64,000 nt of DNA from Desulfoferrobacter suflitae (GCF_022603395.1 NZ_JAIBKA010000006.1:124001-188000), one strand, 5' to 3'; counted from the stretch's first letter, positions 34,263-44,049 are shown. Made by a program: numbers and translations. The notes: generated by a model not told the origin, from the letters alone.

Positions 34263-35066
34263 TTATCGAATCATGTTGATACTGGTATTGATCAATTCAC
34301 TGGACGTGGTGATGGTTTTCGAATTGGCATTATAGCCCGCCTGATACACGATGAGGTTGACCATTTCCGCCGCCAAATCGACGTTGGAAGATTCGACGCA
34401 ACTATCGATAATTTTCCCGAAGTAGGCCGCCTTTTCTTCGTTGTCGCTGTAAAAGGGTTCCCCGCTTTCAGGCCCTTTGGAGTAGAGATTGCCGCCGTTG
34501 CGAACCAGACCGTTTTCATTGGTGAAGCCGGCGAGTTTTATTTGTCCCAGGGTCTCTTCCTCGCCCTCGCCGTTGACGGCAATGATTTCGCCCTTCATAT
34601 TGACGTAAAATTTGGCATAGGTGTCGGGATTGGCGATTTCAATATCGCCATCGATACCCTGGACCTTGTATCCCTGCTGGTTGACAAGAAAATATTGCGC
34701 CTCCTCGCCCGTGCCCTCAATGCCGATGTGGAAGGTGCCGTCACGCGTATAAAAATCTTGTGATCCATCATTGACGATAAAAAAACCCTTGCCGCTGATG
34801 GCGAGATCCGACCAGTTGGAGGTATCCAGGAGGGTGCCCTGGCTGAAATCAGTGACAATTCCCAGGACCGAGCTGCCCGCTCCCTCACTCTCTTTATCAT
34901 TGGTCCCGAAGGAATACTCGCCCAGGATCAGGTCTCCGAAACGGATGTCGTTGGCTTTGAATCCGGTGGTATTGGCATTGGCAACATTATCACTGACCAC
35001 AGATATACCCGTACTGTATGAGTTCATCCCGGTCAAACCATTGTAGAGTGAACTGCTGATTCCCAT
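34263..35066 (-). CDS. flgE: Flagellar hook protein FlgE-like, unusually short
   Basis: 267 residues. N-terminal YNGLTGMNSYSTGISVVSDNVANANTTGFKANDIRFGDL and C-terminal SSNVDLAAEMVNLIVYQAGYNANSKTITTSSELINTSINMI are typical of hook proteins, and the gene follows flgD, the hook-cap gene. However, most FlgE proteins have 400 or more residues; this one has a middle domain no larger than that of FlgG. It may be a minimal hook protein, or a hook-family paralogue with the main hook gene elsewhere. Confidence 0.85.
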   Translation of the reverse strand: MGISSSLYNGLTGMNSYSTGISVVSDNVANANTTGFKANDIRFGDLILGEYSFGTNDKESEGAGSSVLGIVTDFSQGTLLDTSNWSDLAISGKGFFIVNDGSQDFYTRDGTFHIGIEGTGEEAQYFLVNQQGYKVQGIDGDIEIANPDTYAKFYVNMKGEIIAVNGEGEEETLGQIKLAGFTNENGLVRNGGNLYSKGPESGEPFYSDNEEKAAYFGKIIDSCVESSNVDLAAEMVNLIVYQAGYNANSKTITTSSELINTSINMIR

Positions 35067-35153
35067 CGTCTCCTCCTTTTGAAAAATGGATTTTCAGGTC
35101 GGTTTTTTTTTCATATTTTTATTGTCTTTATCCCACGGGCAAATGGCCTGTGT

Positions 35154-35843
35154 TCAGACAACATTGGCTTCACAGACTTCAATAACGGAACTGGGAGTGA
35201 CATCAACCCCATCAGGCCCTCCCAGAGTCAAATAGACGACGCCACCCCCCATGTGCACCGCTCTGCACACGCCGGAAATTGTGGTGAGCACGTCGACAGT
35301 ATTGCCCTCTTGATCGACGGCCTCAACTTGAAAGCTATAGGCGCCATCGGCCACTTTGTTTCCCGAATCATCGCAACCATCCCAGGCAACCTCATAGCTT
35401 CCCGCATCCTGAGCACCCACATGCAGAGTCCTCACCAGTTGACCGCTCTCGTCATAGATTTCTATCTTGACCTCGCAGGGCCGATCTATTTCATAAGAGG
35501 CCTGAGAGACCTCCCCGTCGGTGGTTATCAGAGAGTTGCCCAGTGCGGTGATCTGTTTGCCGAGCATTTGCACCATCAGGGAGTTGTTCATGGACGATAA
35601 GTGCGAGCGCATCACCTCCAAGTTTTTGTTGGCTTCCGTGAGCCTTTCAACGGTGCTGAACTGAGCCAGTTGAGCGGCCAGTTCGTAAGATTCCAGGGGA
35701 TTGGTGGGATCCTGGTACTTGAGTTGCGTGGTAAACAGGGTCAAGAAAGCGCTCATATCCATCGCTGAGCCTCTCGATGCCGGTGCTGAACCGGCACGAC
35801 CTGCATTGTTTGAACCGATGGCCTCGGAAAAAGTGATGCTCAT
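35154..35843 (-). CDS. flgD: Flagellar hook-capping protein FlgD
   Basis: 229 residues. The N-terminal MSAFLTLFTTQLKYQDPTNPLESYELAAQLAQFSTVERL is the conserved FlgD export/cap segment. The C-terminal half has a FlgD Ig-like and tudor-like domain (CEVKIEIYDESGQLVRTLHVGAQDAGSYEVAWDGCDDSGNKVADGAYSFQVEAVD). It caps the growing hook. It lies between fliK and flgE as usual. Confidence 0.95.
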   Translation of the reverse strand: MSITFSEAIGSNNAGRAGSAPASRGSAMDMSAFLTLFTTQLKYQDPTNPLESYELAAQLAQFSTVERLTEANKNLEVMRSHLSSMNNSLMVQMLGKQITALGNSLITTDGEVSQASYEIDRPCEVKIEIYDESGQLVRTLHVGAQDAGSYEVAWDGCDDSGNKVADGAYSFQVEAVDQEGNTVDVLTTISGVCRAVHMGGGVVYLTLGGPDGVDVTPSSVIEVCEANVV

Positions 35844-35878
35844 CCGGGTGCTCCTTATTATCCAGGTTCTTATTGGGA

Positions 35879-37870
35879 TCAGGCAAAAAGGTTGATTGCC
35901 GAAATCCCGCCGTCATTTGCCGATACACTTGGGGCTGGGAGCCCGGGACGCTTGGCCGGCTTTCCAGTGGCGGCCCTTGCTTCCTTTGCTGAACCCTGCA
36001 ACAAACCCTCGCTCGGCTCCTGCCTGACATCAACCACCATTTCACTCAGATGCAGACCCTGTTGCTGCAGGCTCTCGTGCAGCAGCGAAGCATTTTGCAC
36101 GAGTGAGCTCCTGGCGTATTCGTTTTGCGCCACGATGAAAGCCGCAACCTGGTCCCGCCTGGTCTCGATGCGAACCGCCAAGGCTCCCAGACGTCCTGAT
36201 TGCAGTTGCAGAGTCAACTGGTTGCGATTCTTGGCCCTGAGACGCTGAGCATACTGGGCAATTTTTTCCGCCCAAATGAATTCCGTAGAAGAAACATAGC
36301 CCTGCGGCAATTTCTCATCACCTGAAGCCGCCTGACCAGGGTTGAGCACTTGGCTATCATTGGGGAATAGGGCGGCAAACTTTTCTTCTCCGCCTGGCGG
36401 AGCGGCGCCGGAAAGGGACCAGGCAGTTGATTTGTGTTCCTGCCCATGTCCTTGGAAGAAATGCTTCTCACCACCCGATTCCAGTCCGGTCTTGATCTCG
36501 CCTCGCGTCATGCCGAAGGGCTCCGCACGATTTTCCCTTGCCGTCAGGAGTCGATCATCCCGTGCATCCGGTTTTGTGGCTATCGTACCCTGCTCCATAT
36601 TGCCGACCAGCACGGTCTCGCCTTCGGCAGTGCTCAAGTTGGTTACATTATGCCGTCCGCCACCTGGAAAATTCTTCGCCAATCCGCCCCCCATCAACCT
36701 TGCCCTGGTGATATTCTCAAACCGCTCCAACGATTCGGCATCCACAAAGCGTGACTCCAGGGTGTCGTCAAGGGTAAGATTGGCGGCTTGTCCGTCTGCA
36801 GGCGGGCCGAAACTCCTCTGATCGATTTCCACGTCCATCTCAAGAAAGCTTGCCGCAACGGCTCTGGCCGGATTGGGCTGCGGATCCCCCAAGAACTTGG
36901 CCGGCCGTGTTTCCAGCTTTTCCCCTGAGCTTGACTGCTTGCCCGGGCTATCCGGCCGGCTGAGAGTTTCCGCCATGCCATTGCCGGTATCGACCTCCGG
37001 AGAAACGGAGAAAGGCGCGACCAGTTCCTTGGTTGGATGCAGCAGCGACACGGAATTCTTGGGCGCACCAAACAGATCTGAGTTGCGTTCATTCACCTGT
37101 GTGCTTGTTGGATGGGCACTTCCCCCTGGAGCGACCTTCTTTTGCATTTCGTCAACATGCGAAACAACGTCGCTGAGCAGTTTCTTGATCTCATCGAGAT
37201 CGTACGAACCTTTTGCTTTCAAGGTTAAATCCATAGTCTTTTGGGGGAGCACCCCCGCTTTTGTCAGCTCCACCGATCTGAACAGCAATCGCACATCTTC
37301 GGCGGCGGCCTCGGGTTTATGGACCAAATTGCCGGGCCCCCTGCCGGGGATATTGAGAATCTCCAGCAGGGAGGTCAGCGGAATCCGACCCGCATTGTCT
37401 GCCGCCGCCAGACACGCGGCTTTTTTCTCGGCGGGAAGCCGCAATTGGGTGGCAATCTTTTCAACCAGCAGCCCATCAGTGAATACGATTCTCTCTCCAG
37501 CTTTGGCCAACTTCTGGCGGCTACCAACCTGCAGCGGCCTGAGAGCATCCTCTGCCTGTGTGTGGTTCAAAGCAGGTCGCGATTCTGCACTGACGGGCAG
37601 CGCACGTCTTGCCGGTTGCGTCATTGGGGTGCAGGCCAGAGCCGGCAACAGGAAGTTCTGAGTCTCCGGGATTTGATCAGGACCATCCTCCCCTTTCCGC
37701 GTGGAAGACCCCATCGAGAGCATGGTGGGATCCATGCCGAAATGGTTAGAGTGCTGCGCCTGCAATTCCTGCGAAAACTCCGCAGCTGTAAGTTCCTGAG
37801 TGAGCCTGGCGTTCTGACCCCCCAGGAATTCCCCCATCAGCTGGGCTACAAAAAGTCTTGTTGTCTGCAC
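35879..37870 (-). CDS. fliK: Flagellar hook-length control protein FliK
   Basis: 663 residues. The first 530 are poorly conserved, polar and low in complexity, as expected for a secreted molecular ruler. The C-terminal domain (about 540-630) carries the Flg_hook signature: KIAQYAQRLRAKNRNQLTLQLQSGRLGALAVRIE, then SLLHESLQQQGLHLSEMVVDVRQE, which contacts FlhB to change export specificity. It is the first gene behind a sigma-54 promoter, 133 bp upstream of its ATG. Its large size is notable beside the small hook protein. Confidence 0.85.
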   Translation of the reverse strand: MQTTRLFVAQLMGEFLGGQNARLTQELTAAEFSQELQAQHSNHFGMDPTMLSMGSSTRKGEDGPDQIPETQNFLLPALACTPMTQPARRALPVSAESRPALNHTQAEDALRPLQVGSRQKLAKAGERIVFTDGLLVEKIATQLRLPAEKKAACLAAADNAGRIPLTSLLEILNIPGRGPGNLVHKPEAAAEDVRLLFRSVELTKAGVLPQKTMDLTLKAKGSYDLDEIKKLLSDVVSHVDEMQKKVAPGGSAHPTSTQVNERNSDLFGAPKNSVSLLHPTKELVAPFSVSPEVDTGNGMAETLSRPDSPGKQSSSGEKLETRPAKFLGDPQPNPARAVAASFLEMDVEIDQRSFGPPADGQAANLTLDDTLESRFVDAESLERFENITRARLMGGGLAKNFPGGGRHNVTNLSTAEGETVLVGNMEQGTIATKPDARDDRLLTARENRAEPFGMTRGEIKTGLESGGEKHFFQGHGQEHKSTAWSLSGAAPPGGEEKFAALFPNDSQVLNPGQAASGDEKLPQGYVSSTEFIWAEKIAQYAQRLRAKNRNQLTLQLQSGRLGALAVRIETRRDQVAAFIVAQNEYARSSLVQNASLLHESLQQQGLHLSEMVVDVRQEPSEGLLQGSAKEARAATGKPAKRPGLPAPSVSANDGGISAINLFA

Positions 37871-38002
37871 TCTCGCTCCTCAGTCTATGGTTGGCTGCGC
37901 GGCTTCCACCGGGATATTTTCAGGTCCCCGGGGGAGAGGAGCCAGTGGGTCTCCGGATGGCCGCCACCGAGGCATCAGACACACTGCTCGGTGAAGATCA
38001 TG

Positions 38003-38018
38003 AGCAACGATGGTGCCA
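38003..38018 (-). promoter_or_regulatory. Sigma-54 (-24/-12) promoter of the fliK-flgD-flgE operon
   Basis: On the minus strand TGGCACC-ATCG-TTGCT, with GG and GC ten bases apart. The start would be near 37992, giving a leader of about 120 bases. It lies in the 348-bp gap 37871-38218, which holds no convincing gene. I could not find a GTCA-N6-TGAC site near it. Confidence 0.82.
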
Positions 38019-38218
38019 TCTTCATGACTATGCTTTTTGATGAATTACTTCGCCCACTTAAAGAAATGCTTGGAAATCGAGAGAAAGGGGAAGAGCGTTT
38101 GATTCGGAAATTTTTTCTTGGATGGCCAGCAAATATTGCCTACCAGCGGGTAAATTGCGCTCCCGCTTGTGTCCGGGGAAACGCCTAATGCCCTGTCACC
38201 TTACTTCACTGCCGGTGA

Positions 38219-38863
38219 TCATCGGCTCTGCGACAGGCTCTGCGAGATCTTCGCAGCTTTCTTGATGTCCATGTTGGCAAGAATATTGGCCGCTTCAGTC
38301 GCATTCATGCTGGAGATGATGCTCACTACCAGTTGATCTTCCAAATTTTCCAGCAGCTTGGCTGCTTCCTTCGGCTTCATGGTTCCATAAATTTTGGATA
38401 ACGATCTTATTTGGGCACTGCGATTCTCTTCCTTTTCAGTTCGGTACGCCTGGATCTCCTTTTGGACGTCAATCAGTTCCTTCAGTTGACGCTCGACATC
38501 CTCCTGCATGCGCTTGAGGTATTCCTCCCGCTCCTGCAGGAGCTTCTCTTTCTGCTTGAGCTCCAACTCTCTCTGCTGTATGTGGGCCATGACATCCGGT
38601 ATGCTGGCTGTGTAAGGCTGCGTGGCAGCGGGTGCCGGTTGGGTTTCCCCGGGCGGGTCCAACGGCGCCGGGGACAGGGGCTGCTTTGGCTGAGCCGCAC
38701 GATCTGCGGCATGCACCTGGGAGACAAGAGCCGCTTCCGGAATCTCGTTGAATTGCTGCAGTACGCGGCCGACCGACAGAGCCAGCTTCAACGACACGAG
38801 AGGAACAATCAACAATAACGGCACGCTCCACTTGATGAACTTCCCGAGGGTCTTGGCTTTCAT
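38219..38863 (-). CDS. motE: MotE/MgtE_N-type flagellar protein
   Basis: 214 residues. One N-terminal membrane helix (WSVPLLLIVPLVSLKLALSV), a Pro/Ala/Gln linker, a long coiled coil (about 95-145, AHIQQRELELKQKEKLLQERE onward), and a C-terminal MgtE_N-like domain (LSKIYGTMKPKEAAKLLENLEDQLVVSIISSMNATEAANILANMD). This plan is that of MotE in rhizobia and of similar proteins in other flagellar operons. It sits directly after fliJ. A role in stator or periplasmic assembly is likely; the MotE name is by architecture. Confidence 0.72.
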   Translation of the reverse strand: MKAKTLGKFIKWSVPLLLIVPLVSLKLALSVGRVLQQFNEIPEAALVSQVHAADRAAQPKQPLSPAPLDPPGETQPAPAATQPYTASIPDVMAHIQQRELELKQKEKLLQEREEYLKRMQEDVERQLKELIDVQKEIQAYRTEKEENRSAQIRSLSKIYGTMKPKEAAKLLENLEDQLVVSIISSMNATEAANILANMDIKKAAKISQSLSQSR

Positions 38864-38872
38864 AGGGCACGC

Positions 38873-39319
38873 TCAATTATCCAGGTTTCTGTGACAGTTG
38901 CCAATAACGATCAGTTCGTCCAGAAGCTTCTGTTCCTTTTTCGACATGGAGCTACGATAATCCTGTTTGGCCTCCTGCTCCATGGAATCGAGCACCTGAG
39001 CCTCTTTTTTCCTGATTAGCAGAGCTTCTCTTGCTTCATTCACTTGATTGGCGGTCTTACTGATCTGTCCTTCCAAGACCAGCAATTTTTCTCTCAATGC
39101 CTGAAGGCAGTCACTGTAGTAACCATGCTCCAGGGAGCTTATCCCGCAAGCTCGCTTTTCATTCCATACGGTTTCGAGGTGATCCAGTTCTTCCTTTAAT
39201 TTGTCCCGCTGCCGACTGAGTGTTTGATACTCGCGCAGAACTTCAGCGAGCAGAGCTTGGGCATTCTTGAAAATGTGCCGACGATAATTTTGGACGCTTC
39301 TTAAACGAAACTGAAACAT
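38873..39319 (-). CDS. fliJ: Flagellar export protein FliJ
   Basis: 148 residues forming one long antiparallel coiled coil: MFQFRLRSVQNYRRHIFKNAQALLAEVLREYQTLSRQRDKLKEELDHLE, ending QEAKQDYRSSMSKKEQKLLDELIVI. Length and placement after fliI define FliJ, the stalk that links the FliI ATPase to FlhA. It lies 11 bp from fliI. Confidence 0.87.
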   Translation of the reverse strand: MFQFRLRSVQNYRRHIFKNAQALLAEVLREYQTLSRQRDKLKEELDHLETVWNEKRACGISSLEHGYYSDCLQALREKLLVLEGQISKTANQVNEAREALLIRKKEAQVLDSMEQEAKQDYRSSMSKKEQKLLDELIVIGNCHRNLDN

Positions 39320-39330
39320 TTCACCTCCTT

Positions 39331-40668
39331 TCAGGAGACAGCAAAGAGGTCGGTTAAATCTTTCTTGGCTTCCTCTATGGTGCAGCCGTTTTCTACTGGC
39401 TGGCGCAAGTACTGATTCAACTTTCCCATCATATCGATGGCATAATCGGTTTCATCATGCGTTCCCTTGACATAGGCACCGATGCGTATCATATCTTCCA
39501 CGCTATGGTAATGAGCCAGCGTTTGAATGAACTTGGCAGCGCGCTCGCCGTATTCGTTATTGTGGAAACGCGAAGTCAGCCGGCTCACGCTTTTAAGGAC
39601 ATTGATAGCTGGGAAATGGCGCTTCTGAGCCAGTTGGCGATCGAGCACCAGATGTCCATCGAGGATCGAGCGGGAACTGTCGGCTATGGGCTCCTCCATA
39701 TCGTCGCCCTCCACCAGCACCGTGTAGATTCCTGTGATGGAAGCGCTTTCAAAGTTCCCCGCGCGCTCCAGGAGTCGCGGCATGTGACTGAAAACGCTTG
39801 GTGTGTAACCTTTGCTGGTGGGCGGTTCACCGGCCGCCAAACCGATTTCACGTGCCGCCATGGCAAAGCGGGTCAGAGAATCCATCATCAACAGCACATC
39901 CTGGCCGCGGTCTCTGAAATACTCAGCGATGGCGCAAGCTAGAAAAGCGCCTCGCAGACGAATGGTGGCCGGCTGGTCTGAGGTTGCCACAACGACCACT
40001 GAGCGTCGTAAACCCGCGACACCGAGATCGTTCTCGAGGAATTCATTGACCTCTCTGCCCCTTTCCCCGATCAAGGCGATCACATTGACCGCGGCAGAGG
40101 TATAGCGCGCCATCATTCCCAGCAGCGTGCTCTTCCCCACGCCGGAACCAGCAAATATGCCTATCCTCTGCCCTTTGCCAATGGGAAGCAAGCCGTTAAT
40201 GGACCGTATCCCCACGTCAAGCTGCTCGCTGATGAGCGGCCGAATCAGAGGGTTGGCAACGTTTCCCGAGATTGGGTAGAGTGCTCCCGCAGGCAGGGGC
40301 CCTCCATCGTCAATGGGCTGCCCCATTCCGTCGAGCACGCGCCCCAACATGGCGCTGCTGACCGGCACACAATCGGCCTGCCGGGGGGCCTCAACCAGGC
40401 AACCGGGATGAATTCCGCCAACGGGAGTGAGCGGGCTCAACTTCAGACGTTTCTGGTTGAATCCGACCACTTCGGCGTAGATGGGGGGAGTGCTTGGTGG
40501 AGTAATGATCTTGCAGATATCTCCCAGACCGGCCTTAAGGCCCTCCACCTCAATCAAATTGCCCACCAGCTGCACTACTCTGCCATTTATCCGCAGCAGG
40601 GACGTCGTGTGCGCCAAAGCGCTGACAACGTCTCCCAGTTTTAAATAATTGTTGTCAGGAAGGCACAT
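39331..40668 (-). CDS. fliI: Flagellum-specific ATPase FliI
   Basis: 445 residues from ATG 40668, or 456 from ATG 40701. It has Walker A GIFAGSGVGKSTLLGMM, the ALIGERGREVNEF loop, Walker B DVLLMMDSLTRFAMAAREIGLAAGEPPTSKGYTPSVF, and the FliI-specific C-terminus with ENGCTIEEAKKDLTDL. It resembles F1-beta and energises export with FliH and FliJ. Ribosome sites before both starts are weak; 40668 gives the smaller overlap with fliH (14 bp). Confidence 0.96.
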   Translation of the reverse strand: MCLPDNNYLKLGDVVSALAHTTSLLRINGRVVQLVGNLIEVEGLKAGLGDICKIITPPSTPPIYAEVVGFNQKRLKLSPLTPVGGIHPGCLVEAPRQADCVPVSSAMLGRVLDGMGQPIDDGGPLPAGALYPISGNVANPLIRPLISEQLDVGIRSINGLLPIGKGQRIGIFAGSGVGKSTLLGMMARYTSAAVNVIALIGERGREVNEFLENDLGVAGLRRSVVVVATSDQPATIRLRGAFLACAIAEYFRDRGQDVLLMMDSLTRFAMAAREIGLAAGEPPTSKGYTPSVFSHMPRLLERAGNFESASITGIYTVLVEGDDMEEPIADSSRSILDGHLVLDRQLAQKRHFPAINVLKSVSRLTSRFHNNEYGERAAKFIQTLAHYHSVEDMIRIGAYVKGTHDETDYAIDMMGKLNQYLRQPVENGCTIEEAKKDLTDLFAVS

Positions 40669-41419
40669 CGTCAACCGCTCGATTTTTCGTTGCCGCCCCA
40701 TTGTTGGTCAGTATCCGCCGGACGCCTTCCAGCTGCGTTTCGATGGTGGCATCCAGCAGCTGGATTTCGCTTTCCACACGGCATCCGCCCTTCAGCAGGG
40801 CGGCATCGGGCTTCAGCAGAAGCGGCGCGGCCAGATCCTTGAGTCTTGCCACGTGGTCACTATGTTTTTCCAGGGTCTCCAAGTCGTTTGGATTTAGATA
40901 AACGGTCAGGGTCGCTGATTTTTCCGCCTCCATGATCAACGATTCAATGGAGTCCACCAGCAGCTCGGGCCTGGCACTCAATTCATCGCCGACAATTTGC
41001 CGAGACACCGCGAGAACCGCATCGATGAACCACCCCCTGTAATCCTGGAAAACTTTTGCCGGCAGCTCTTGAAGCTCTCGCAAGAGCGATTCCAATCGCT
41101 CCCTGGTATCGTGCATGGCCTGCCGGCCGGCCTCATTGCCTTCCTTCCAGCCGCGCGCATATCCTTCCTCATAACCCTGTTTTTCGAGTTCCCGGGCTTG
41201 GCGTTCAGCCTCATCCAGGCGCCTCTGTATGACGCTTTCAACGGCAACCGAGGAATCGTAATCATTTCGCAACCGATCGGTCTCCGAGACTCGGGCGTCA
41301 GCCTCGCAATAGGTCACCTCTTCCTGTTCAATTTCTCTAAAATCGAACGATTTGATGGGTGTCAGCTGAAAGGCTTTGATTATCTTAGACAAAAGTATCT
41401 CCGCTTTCTCTGCCTGCAA
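40655..41419 (-). CDS. fliH: Flagellar export regulator FliH
   Basis: 254 residues. It has a long amphipathic helix with the FliH-type small-residue repeat zone (VIQRRLDEAERQARELEKQGYEEGYARGWKEGNEAGRQAMHDTRERLESLL) and a C-terminal vacuolar-ATPase-E-like domain (YRGWFIDAVLAVSRQIVGDEL ... LTVYLNPNDLETLEKHSDH ... GGCRVESEIQLLDATIETQL). FliH restrains and positions FliI. Overlaps of 35 bp with fliG and about 14 bp with fliI point to coupled translation. Confidence 0.91.
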   Translation of the reverse strand: MQAEKAEILLSKIIKAFQLTPIKSFDFREIEQEEVTYCEADARVSETDRLRNDYDSSVAVESVIQRRLDEAERQARELEKQGYEEGYARGWKEGNEAGRQAMHDTRERLESLLRELQELPAKVFQDYRGWFIDAVLAVSRQIVGDELSARPELLVDSIESLIMEAEKSATLTVYLNPNDLETLEKHSDHVARLKDLAAPLLLKPDAALLKGGCRVESEIQLLDATIETQLEGVRRILTNNGAATKNRAVDDVPS

Positions 41420-42389
41420 GGATCAGTTTGCCTTCCTTTTCCAGCCTTCTGGCGGCACTCAAAATATTCTGCTGAGCCGACTCAACCTCGCTCAACCTCA
41501 CCAAACCCAGAACGCCAAGATCTTCCTCAAGCATCTGTGCGGCACGTTGCGACAGGTTCTTGAATATCTTGTTTTTCAGTTCTTCCGAGGAGGTTTTCAG
41601 AGCCAAGGTCAGCTCCTCATTGCTCACTTCTTTAAGAAGTTCGCGAATGCCCGAATCATTCACTGCAACCAGGTCTTCAAAAACGAACATCAATTTTCTG
41701 ACCCTTTCGGCCAGCTCCGCATCCGCCTCTTCCATGCTCTGCAATATGTTTTCGCCGGTGCGCCGGTCGCTGTAATTGAGGATTTCCGCTACGGTCTGAA
41801 CGCCTCCCAGAACTTGATGGCTTTCCTTGCCGATGCTGAGCAATTCACGCTCCAGGACTTCATCCACCTCACGAATCAAATCAGGCGGAACGGTATCCAA
41901 TTGGGCAATCCGATTGATGACTTCCAGCTGCATGGGTTCGGGTAGAAATCCCAGCGCTTCCCCGGCCTTTTCATGCCCCAAATGCACGAGAATGATGGCG
42001 ATCGTTTGGGGATGCTCGTTCTTGATGAAATTTGCCAGAACCTTTCCATCAATTTCACGTACATATTTGAAGGGGACTTTTTCTTTTTCCATCTCTATGG
42101 CCGTGAGCAGGTCATCGGCGGCATTGCCGTCAACGACGTTGGGGAGCAGATTGCGAAAAAAATGATCTCCCGTCACATAGATGTTCTCTTCCTCCCGGAG
42201 CTTGTAGACAAATTCCTCCAAAACCTCATCGCTCAATTCCTTGCGCACCTCGCGGATGTTGGACATCTGAAACCCGATCTTCTTGATCTCTTCCGCGCTC
42301 AGGTTTTTCAGCACAAGGGCAGAGGCCTCTTCCCCGAGTGTCATGAGAATGACGGCAGCCATCTGAGGACCGCTTAGATTGGTCGGCAT
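41385..42389 (-). CDS. fliG: Flagellar motor switch protein FliG
   Basis: 334 residues with the N-terminal FliF-binding domain (NLSGPQMAAVILMTLGEEASALVLKNLSAEEI), the EHPQTIAIILVHL middle motif, and the C-terminal torque domain (MFVFEDLVAVNDSGIRELLKEVSNEELTLALKTSSEELKNKIFKNLSQRAAQMLEEDLGVLGLVRLSEVESAQQNILSAARRLE) with the charged residues that meet MotA. It lies 4 bp after fliF. Confidence 0.97.
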   Translation of the reverse strand: MPTNLSGPQMAAVILMTLGEEASALVLKNLSAEEIKKIGFQMSNIREVRKELSDEVLEEFVYKLREEENIYVTGDHFFRNLLPNVVDGNAADDLLTAIEMEKEKVPFKYVREIDGKVLANFIKNEHPQTIAIILVHLGHEKAGEALGFLPEPMQLEVINRIAQLDTVPPDLIREVDEVLERELLSIGKESHQVLGGVQTVAEILNYSDRRTGENILQSMEEADAELAERVRKLMFVFEDLVAVNDSGIRELLKEVSNEELTLALKTSSEELKNKIFKNLSQRAAQMLEEDLGVLGLVRLSEVESAQQNILSAARRLEKEGKLILAGRESGDTFV

Positions 42390-42393
42390 GGTC

Positions 42394-44001
42394 TCACTTT
42401 TCTTCTCTCAACAGGGAACGTAGTATCTCGGCCGCCCGCTCCGGATTGTGTCGAACAAGGGCAACGGCCTGGTTTCTGAGGGAGGGCTTTTCGGCAAGCT
42501 GTCCGCCGGTAATCAGATCTTCCGCGGGAGTCTCCTCAGGCAGGGCTACAGCGGGCGCATTGCTGGCCACGGCCAAATCCGCCGAGACCTGTTGAATGCG
42601 ACGCATGAACGGTCTAACGACGAACAAGAACACCAGCAGAACCAGAAGCAAATTGATAATAATCTTGTGGTTTTCTTTCAACATCTGCAGCCATCGGTTG
42701 TCCGCTTCAACGAACTGTCCACCGGCGTAATCCGAGGCAAAAGAGACATTGGAAATGCTGACTTGATCGCCCCGCGTTTCATCATACCCGACCGCTTTCT
42801 TGACGATTTCCTCGAAGGACTTGAGCTGATCGCCGGGATAGCCGGCAAATACCGACTCCACGTTGCCTTCCTCAGTTGTTTTGGTTTCGTACGGTCCATC
42901 GATGACCACAGCAACGGACAACTTTTTGATCGTTCCCAACGATTGGGTAATTTGCCGCGTCACATGATTAATTTCGTAATTGACCGTCTCACGCTGCCGG
43001 GAGGACTTTTTCTGTTCCCCCTGCTGATCTGATGCGGCGTTTTGCATCAACTGACTCTCTGCATTGATTGGGATATCGGGATTGCCTTTGGGGCCGAGAT
43101 CGCCGCCCTGCGAGCTCTCAACGCTACGCTGTTGACTCCTGACGACGGCACTGTCAGGATCATAGGTGTCCTCCGTGGTCTGCACCTGACTGAAATCCAG
43201 GTTGGCGGAAACACGAGTCATCACCCGCCCTGCCCCAACGACCGCCTCCAACAGAGATTGAACCTTGCGACGCAAGCTCTCTTCCAAACTCTCCTGGTAT
43301 TGCATCTGCAAATTGGTCAGCTGCAAGGGGTTCTTGTCCGACTGATTCCTGGAGAGCACCTGGCCGTCCGTTGTCATAATGGTCACCTTGTCTTCCGGCA
43401 AACCCTGCACCGTACTCGCCACTAGATTCACAATGCCCTGGATCTGAGTGGAATCGAGCTTGGTGCCCGGTCTCAGCTTTAGAACAACAGCGGCACTGGG
43501 AGGCTTTTGATCCTCGACAAAAACACTTTCGCTGGGCAGCACCAAATGCACGCGACTTTCCTGTACTTCATTGAGCCGGTTGATGGTTCGGGCCAATTCC
43601 CCTTGGAGCGCCCTTTGATAATTGATTTTCTGCACAAACTCGGTGCTGCCCAGTTTTTGTTCATCAAATATCTCAAACCCGACACCGCCGCCCTTGGGGA
43701 GTCCCGCCTGAGCGAGCGCCATGCGGGTTTCATACAGGGATTCAGCCGGCACGGCTATGCTGTTTCCGGTTATCTTATAGGGTTTATTTTGTGCCTGGAG
43801 GGCGGCAACAACTCCACTCAAATCTTCTTCGGACAATCCCGTGTACAGATTCGAGTACTCCGTTCTGTTGATTGTGTAAGCCAGGAAGAGCAGGCTGCCC
43901 AACAGGACCGCCAGAGATCCCGCATAAAAGATCTTCTGAGGTGTGGGCAACTGGGCGTAGCCGTTTTTTAGACTCTTGAGGAAATGCACTAACTTGTTCA
44001 T
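42394..44001 (-). CDS. fliF: Flagellar MS-ring protein FliF
   Basis: 535 residues from ATG 44001; an in-frame GTG at 44010 is possible. The first membrane helix (IFYAGSLAVLLGSLLFLAYTI) is followed by the YscJ-like ring domain (YSNLYTGLSEEDLSGVVAALQAQNKPYKI ... VQKINYQRALQGELARTINRLNEVQESRVHLVLPSESVF) and the FliF C-terminal domain, the second membrane helix (IIINLLLVLLVFLFVVRPFM) and the FliG-binding tail at the end. Confidence 0.97.
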   Translation of the reverse strand: MNKLVHFLKSLKNGYAQLPTPQKIFYAGSLAVLLGSLLFLAYTINRTEYSNLYTGLSEEDLSGVVAALQAQNKPYKITGNSIAVPAESLYETRMALAQAGLPKGGGVGFEIFDEQKLGSTEFVQKINYQRALQGELARTINRLNEVQESRVHLVLPSESVFVEDQKPPSAAVVLKLRPGTKLDSTQIQGIVNLVASTVQGLPEDKVTIMTTDGQVLSRNQSDKNPLQLTNLQMQYQESLEESLRRKVQSLLEAVVGAGRVMTRVSANLDFSQVQTTEDTYDPDSAVVRSQQRSVESSQGGDLGPKGNPDIPINAESQLMQNAASDQQGEQKKSSRQRETVNYEINHVTRQITQSLGTIKKLSVAVVIDGPYETKTTEEGNVESVFAGYPGDQLKSFEEIVKKAVGYDETRGDQVSISNVSFASDYAGGQFVEADNRWLQMLKENHKIIINLLLVLLVFLFVVRPFMRRIQQVSADLAVASNAPAVALPEETPAEDLITGGQLAEKPSLRNQAVALVRHNPERAAEILRSLLREEK

Positions 44002-44049
44002 AGGATACACAACCAGTGAGCTGATGGTCTGAGCCGTTCACACGATCCG

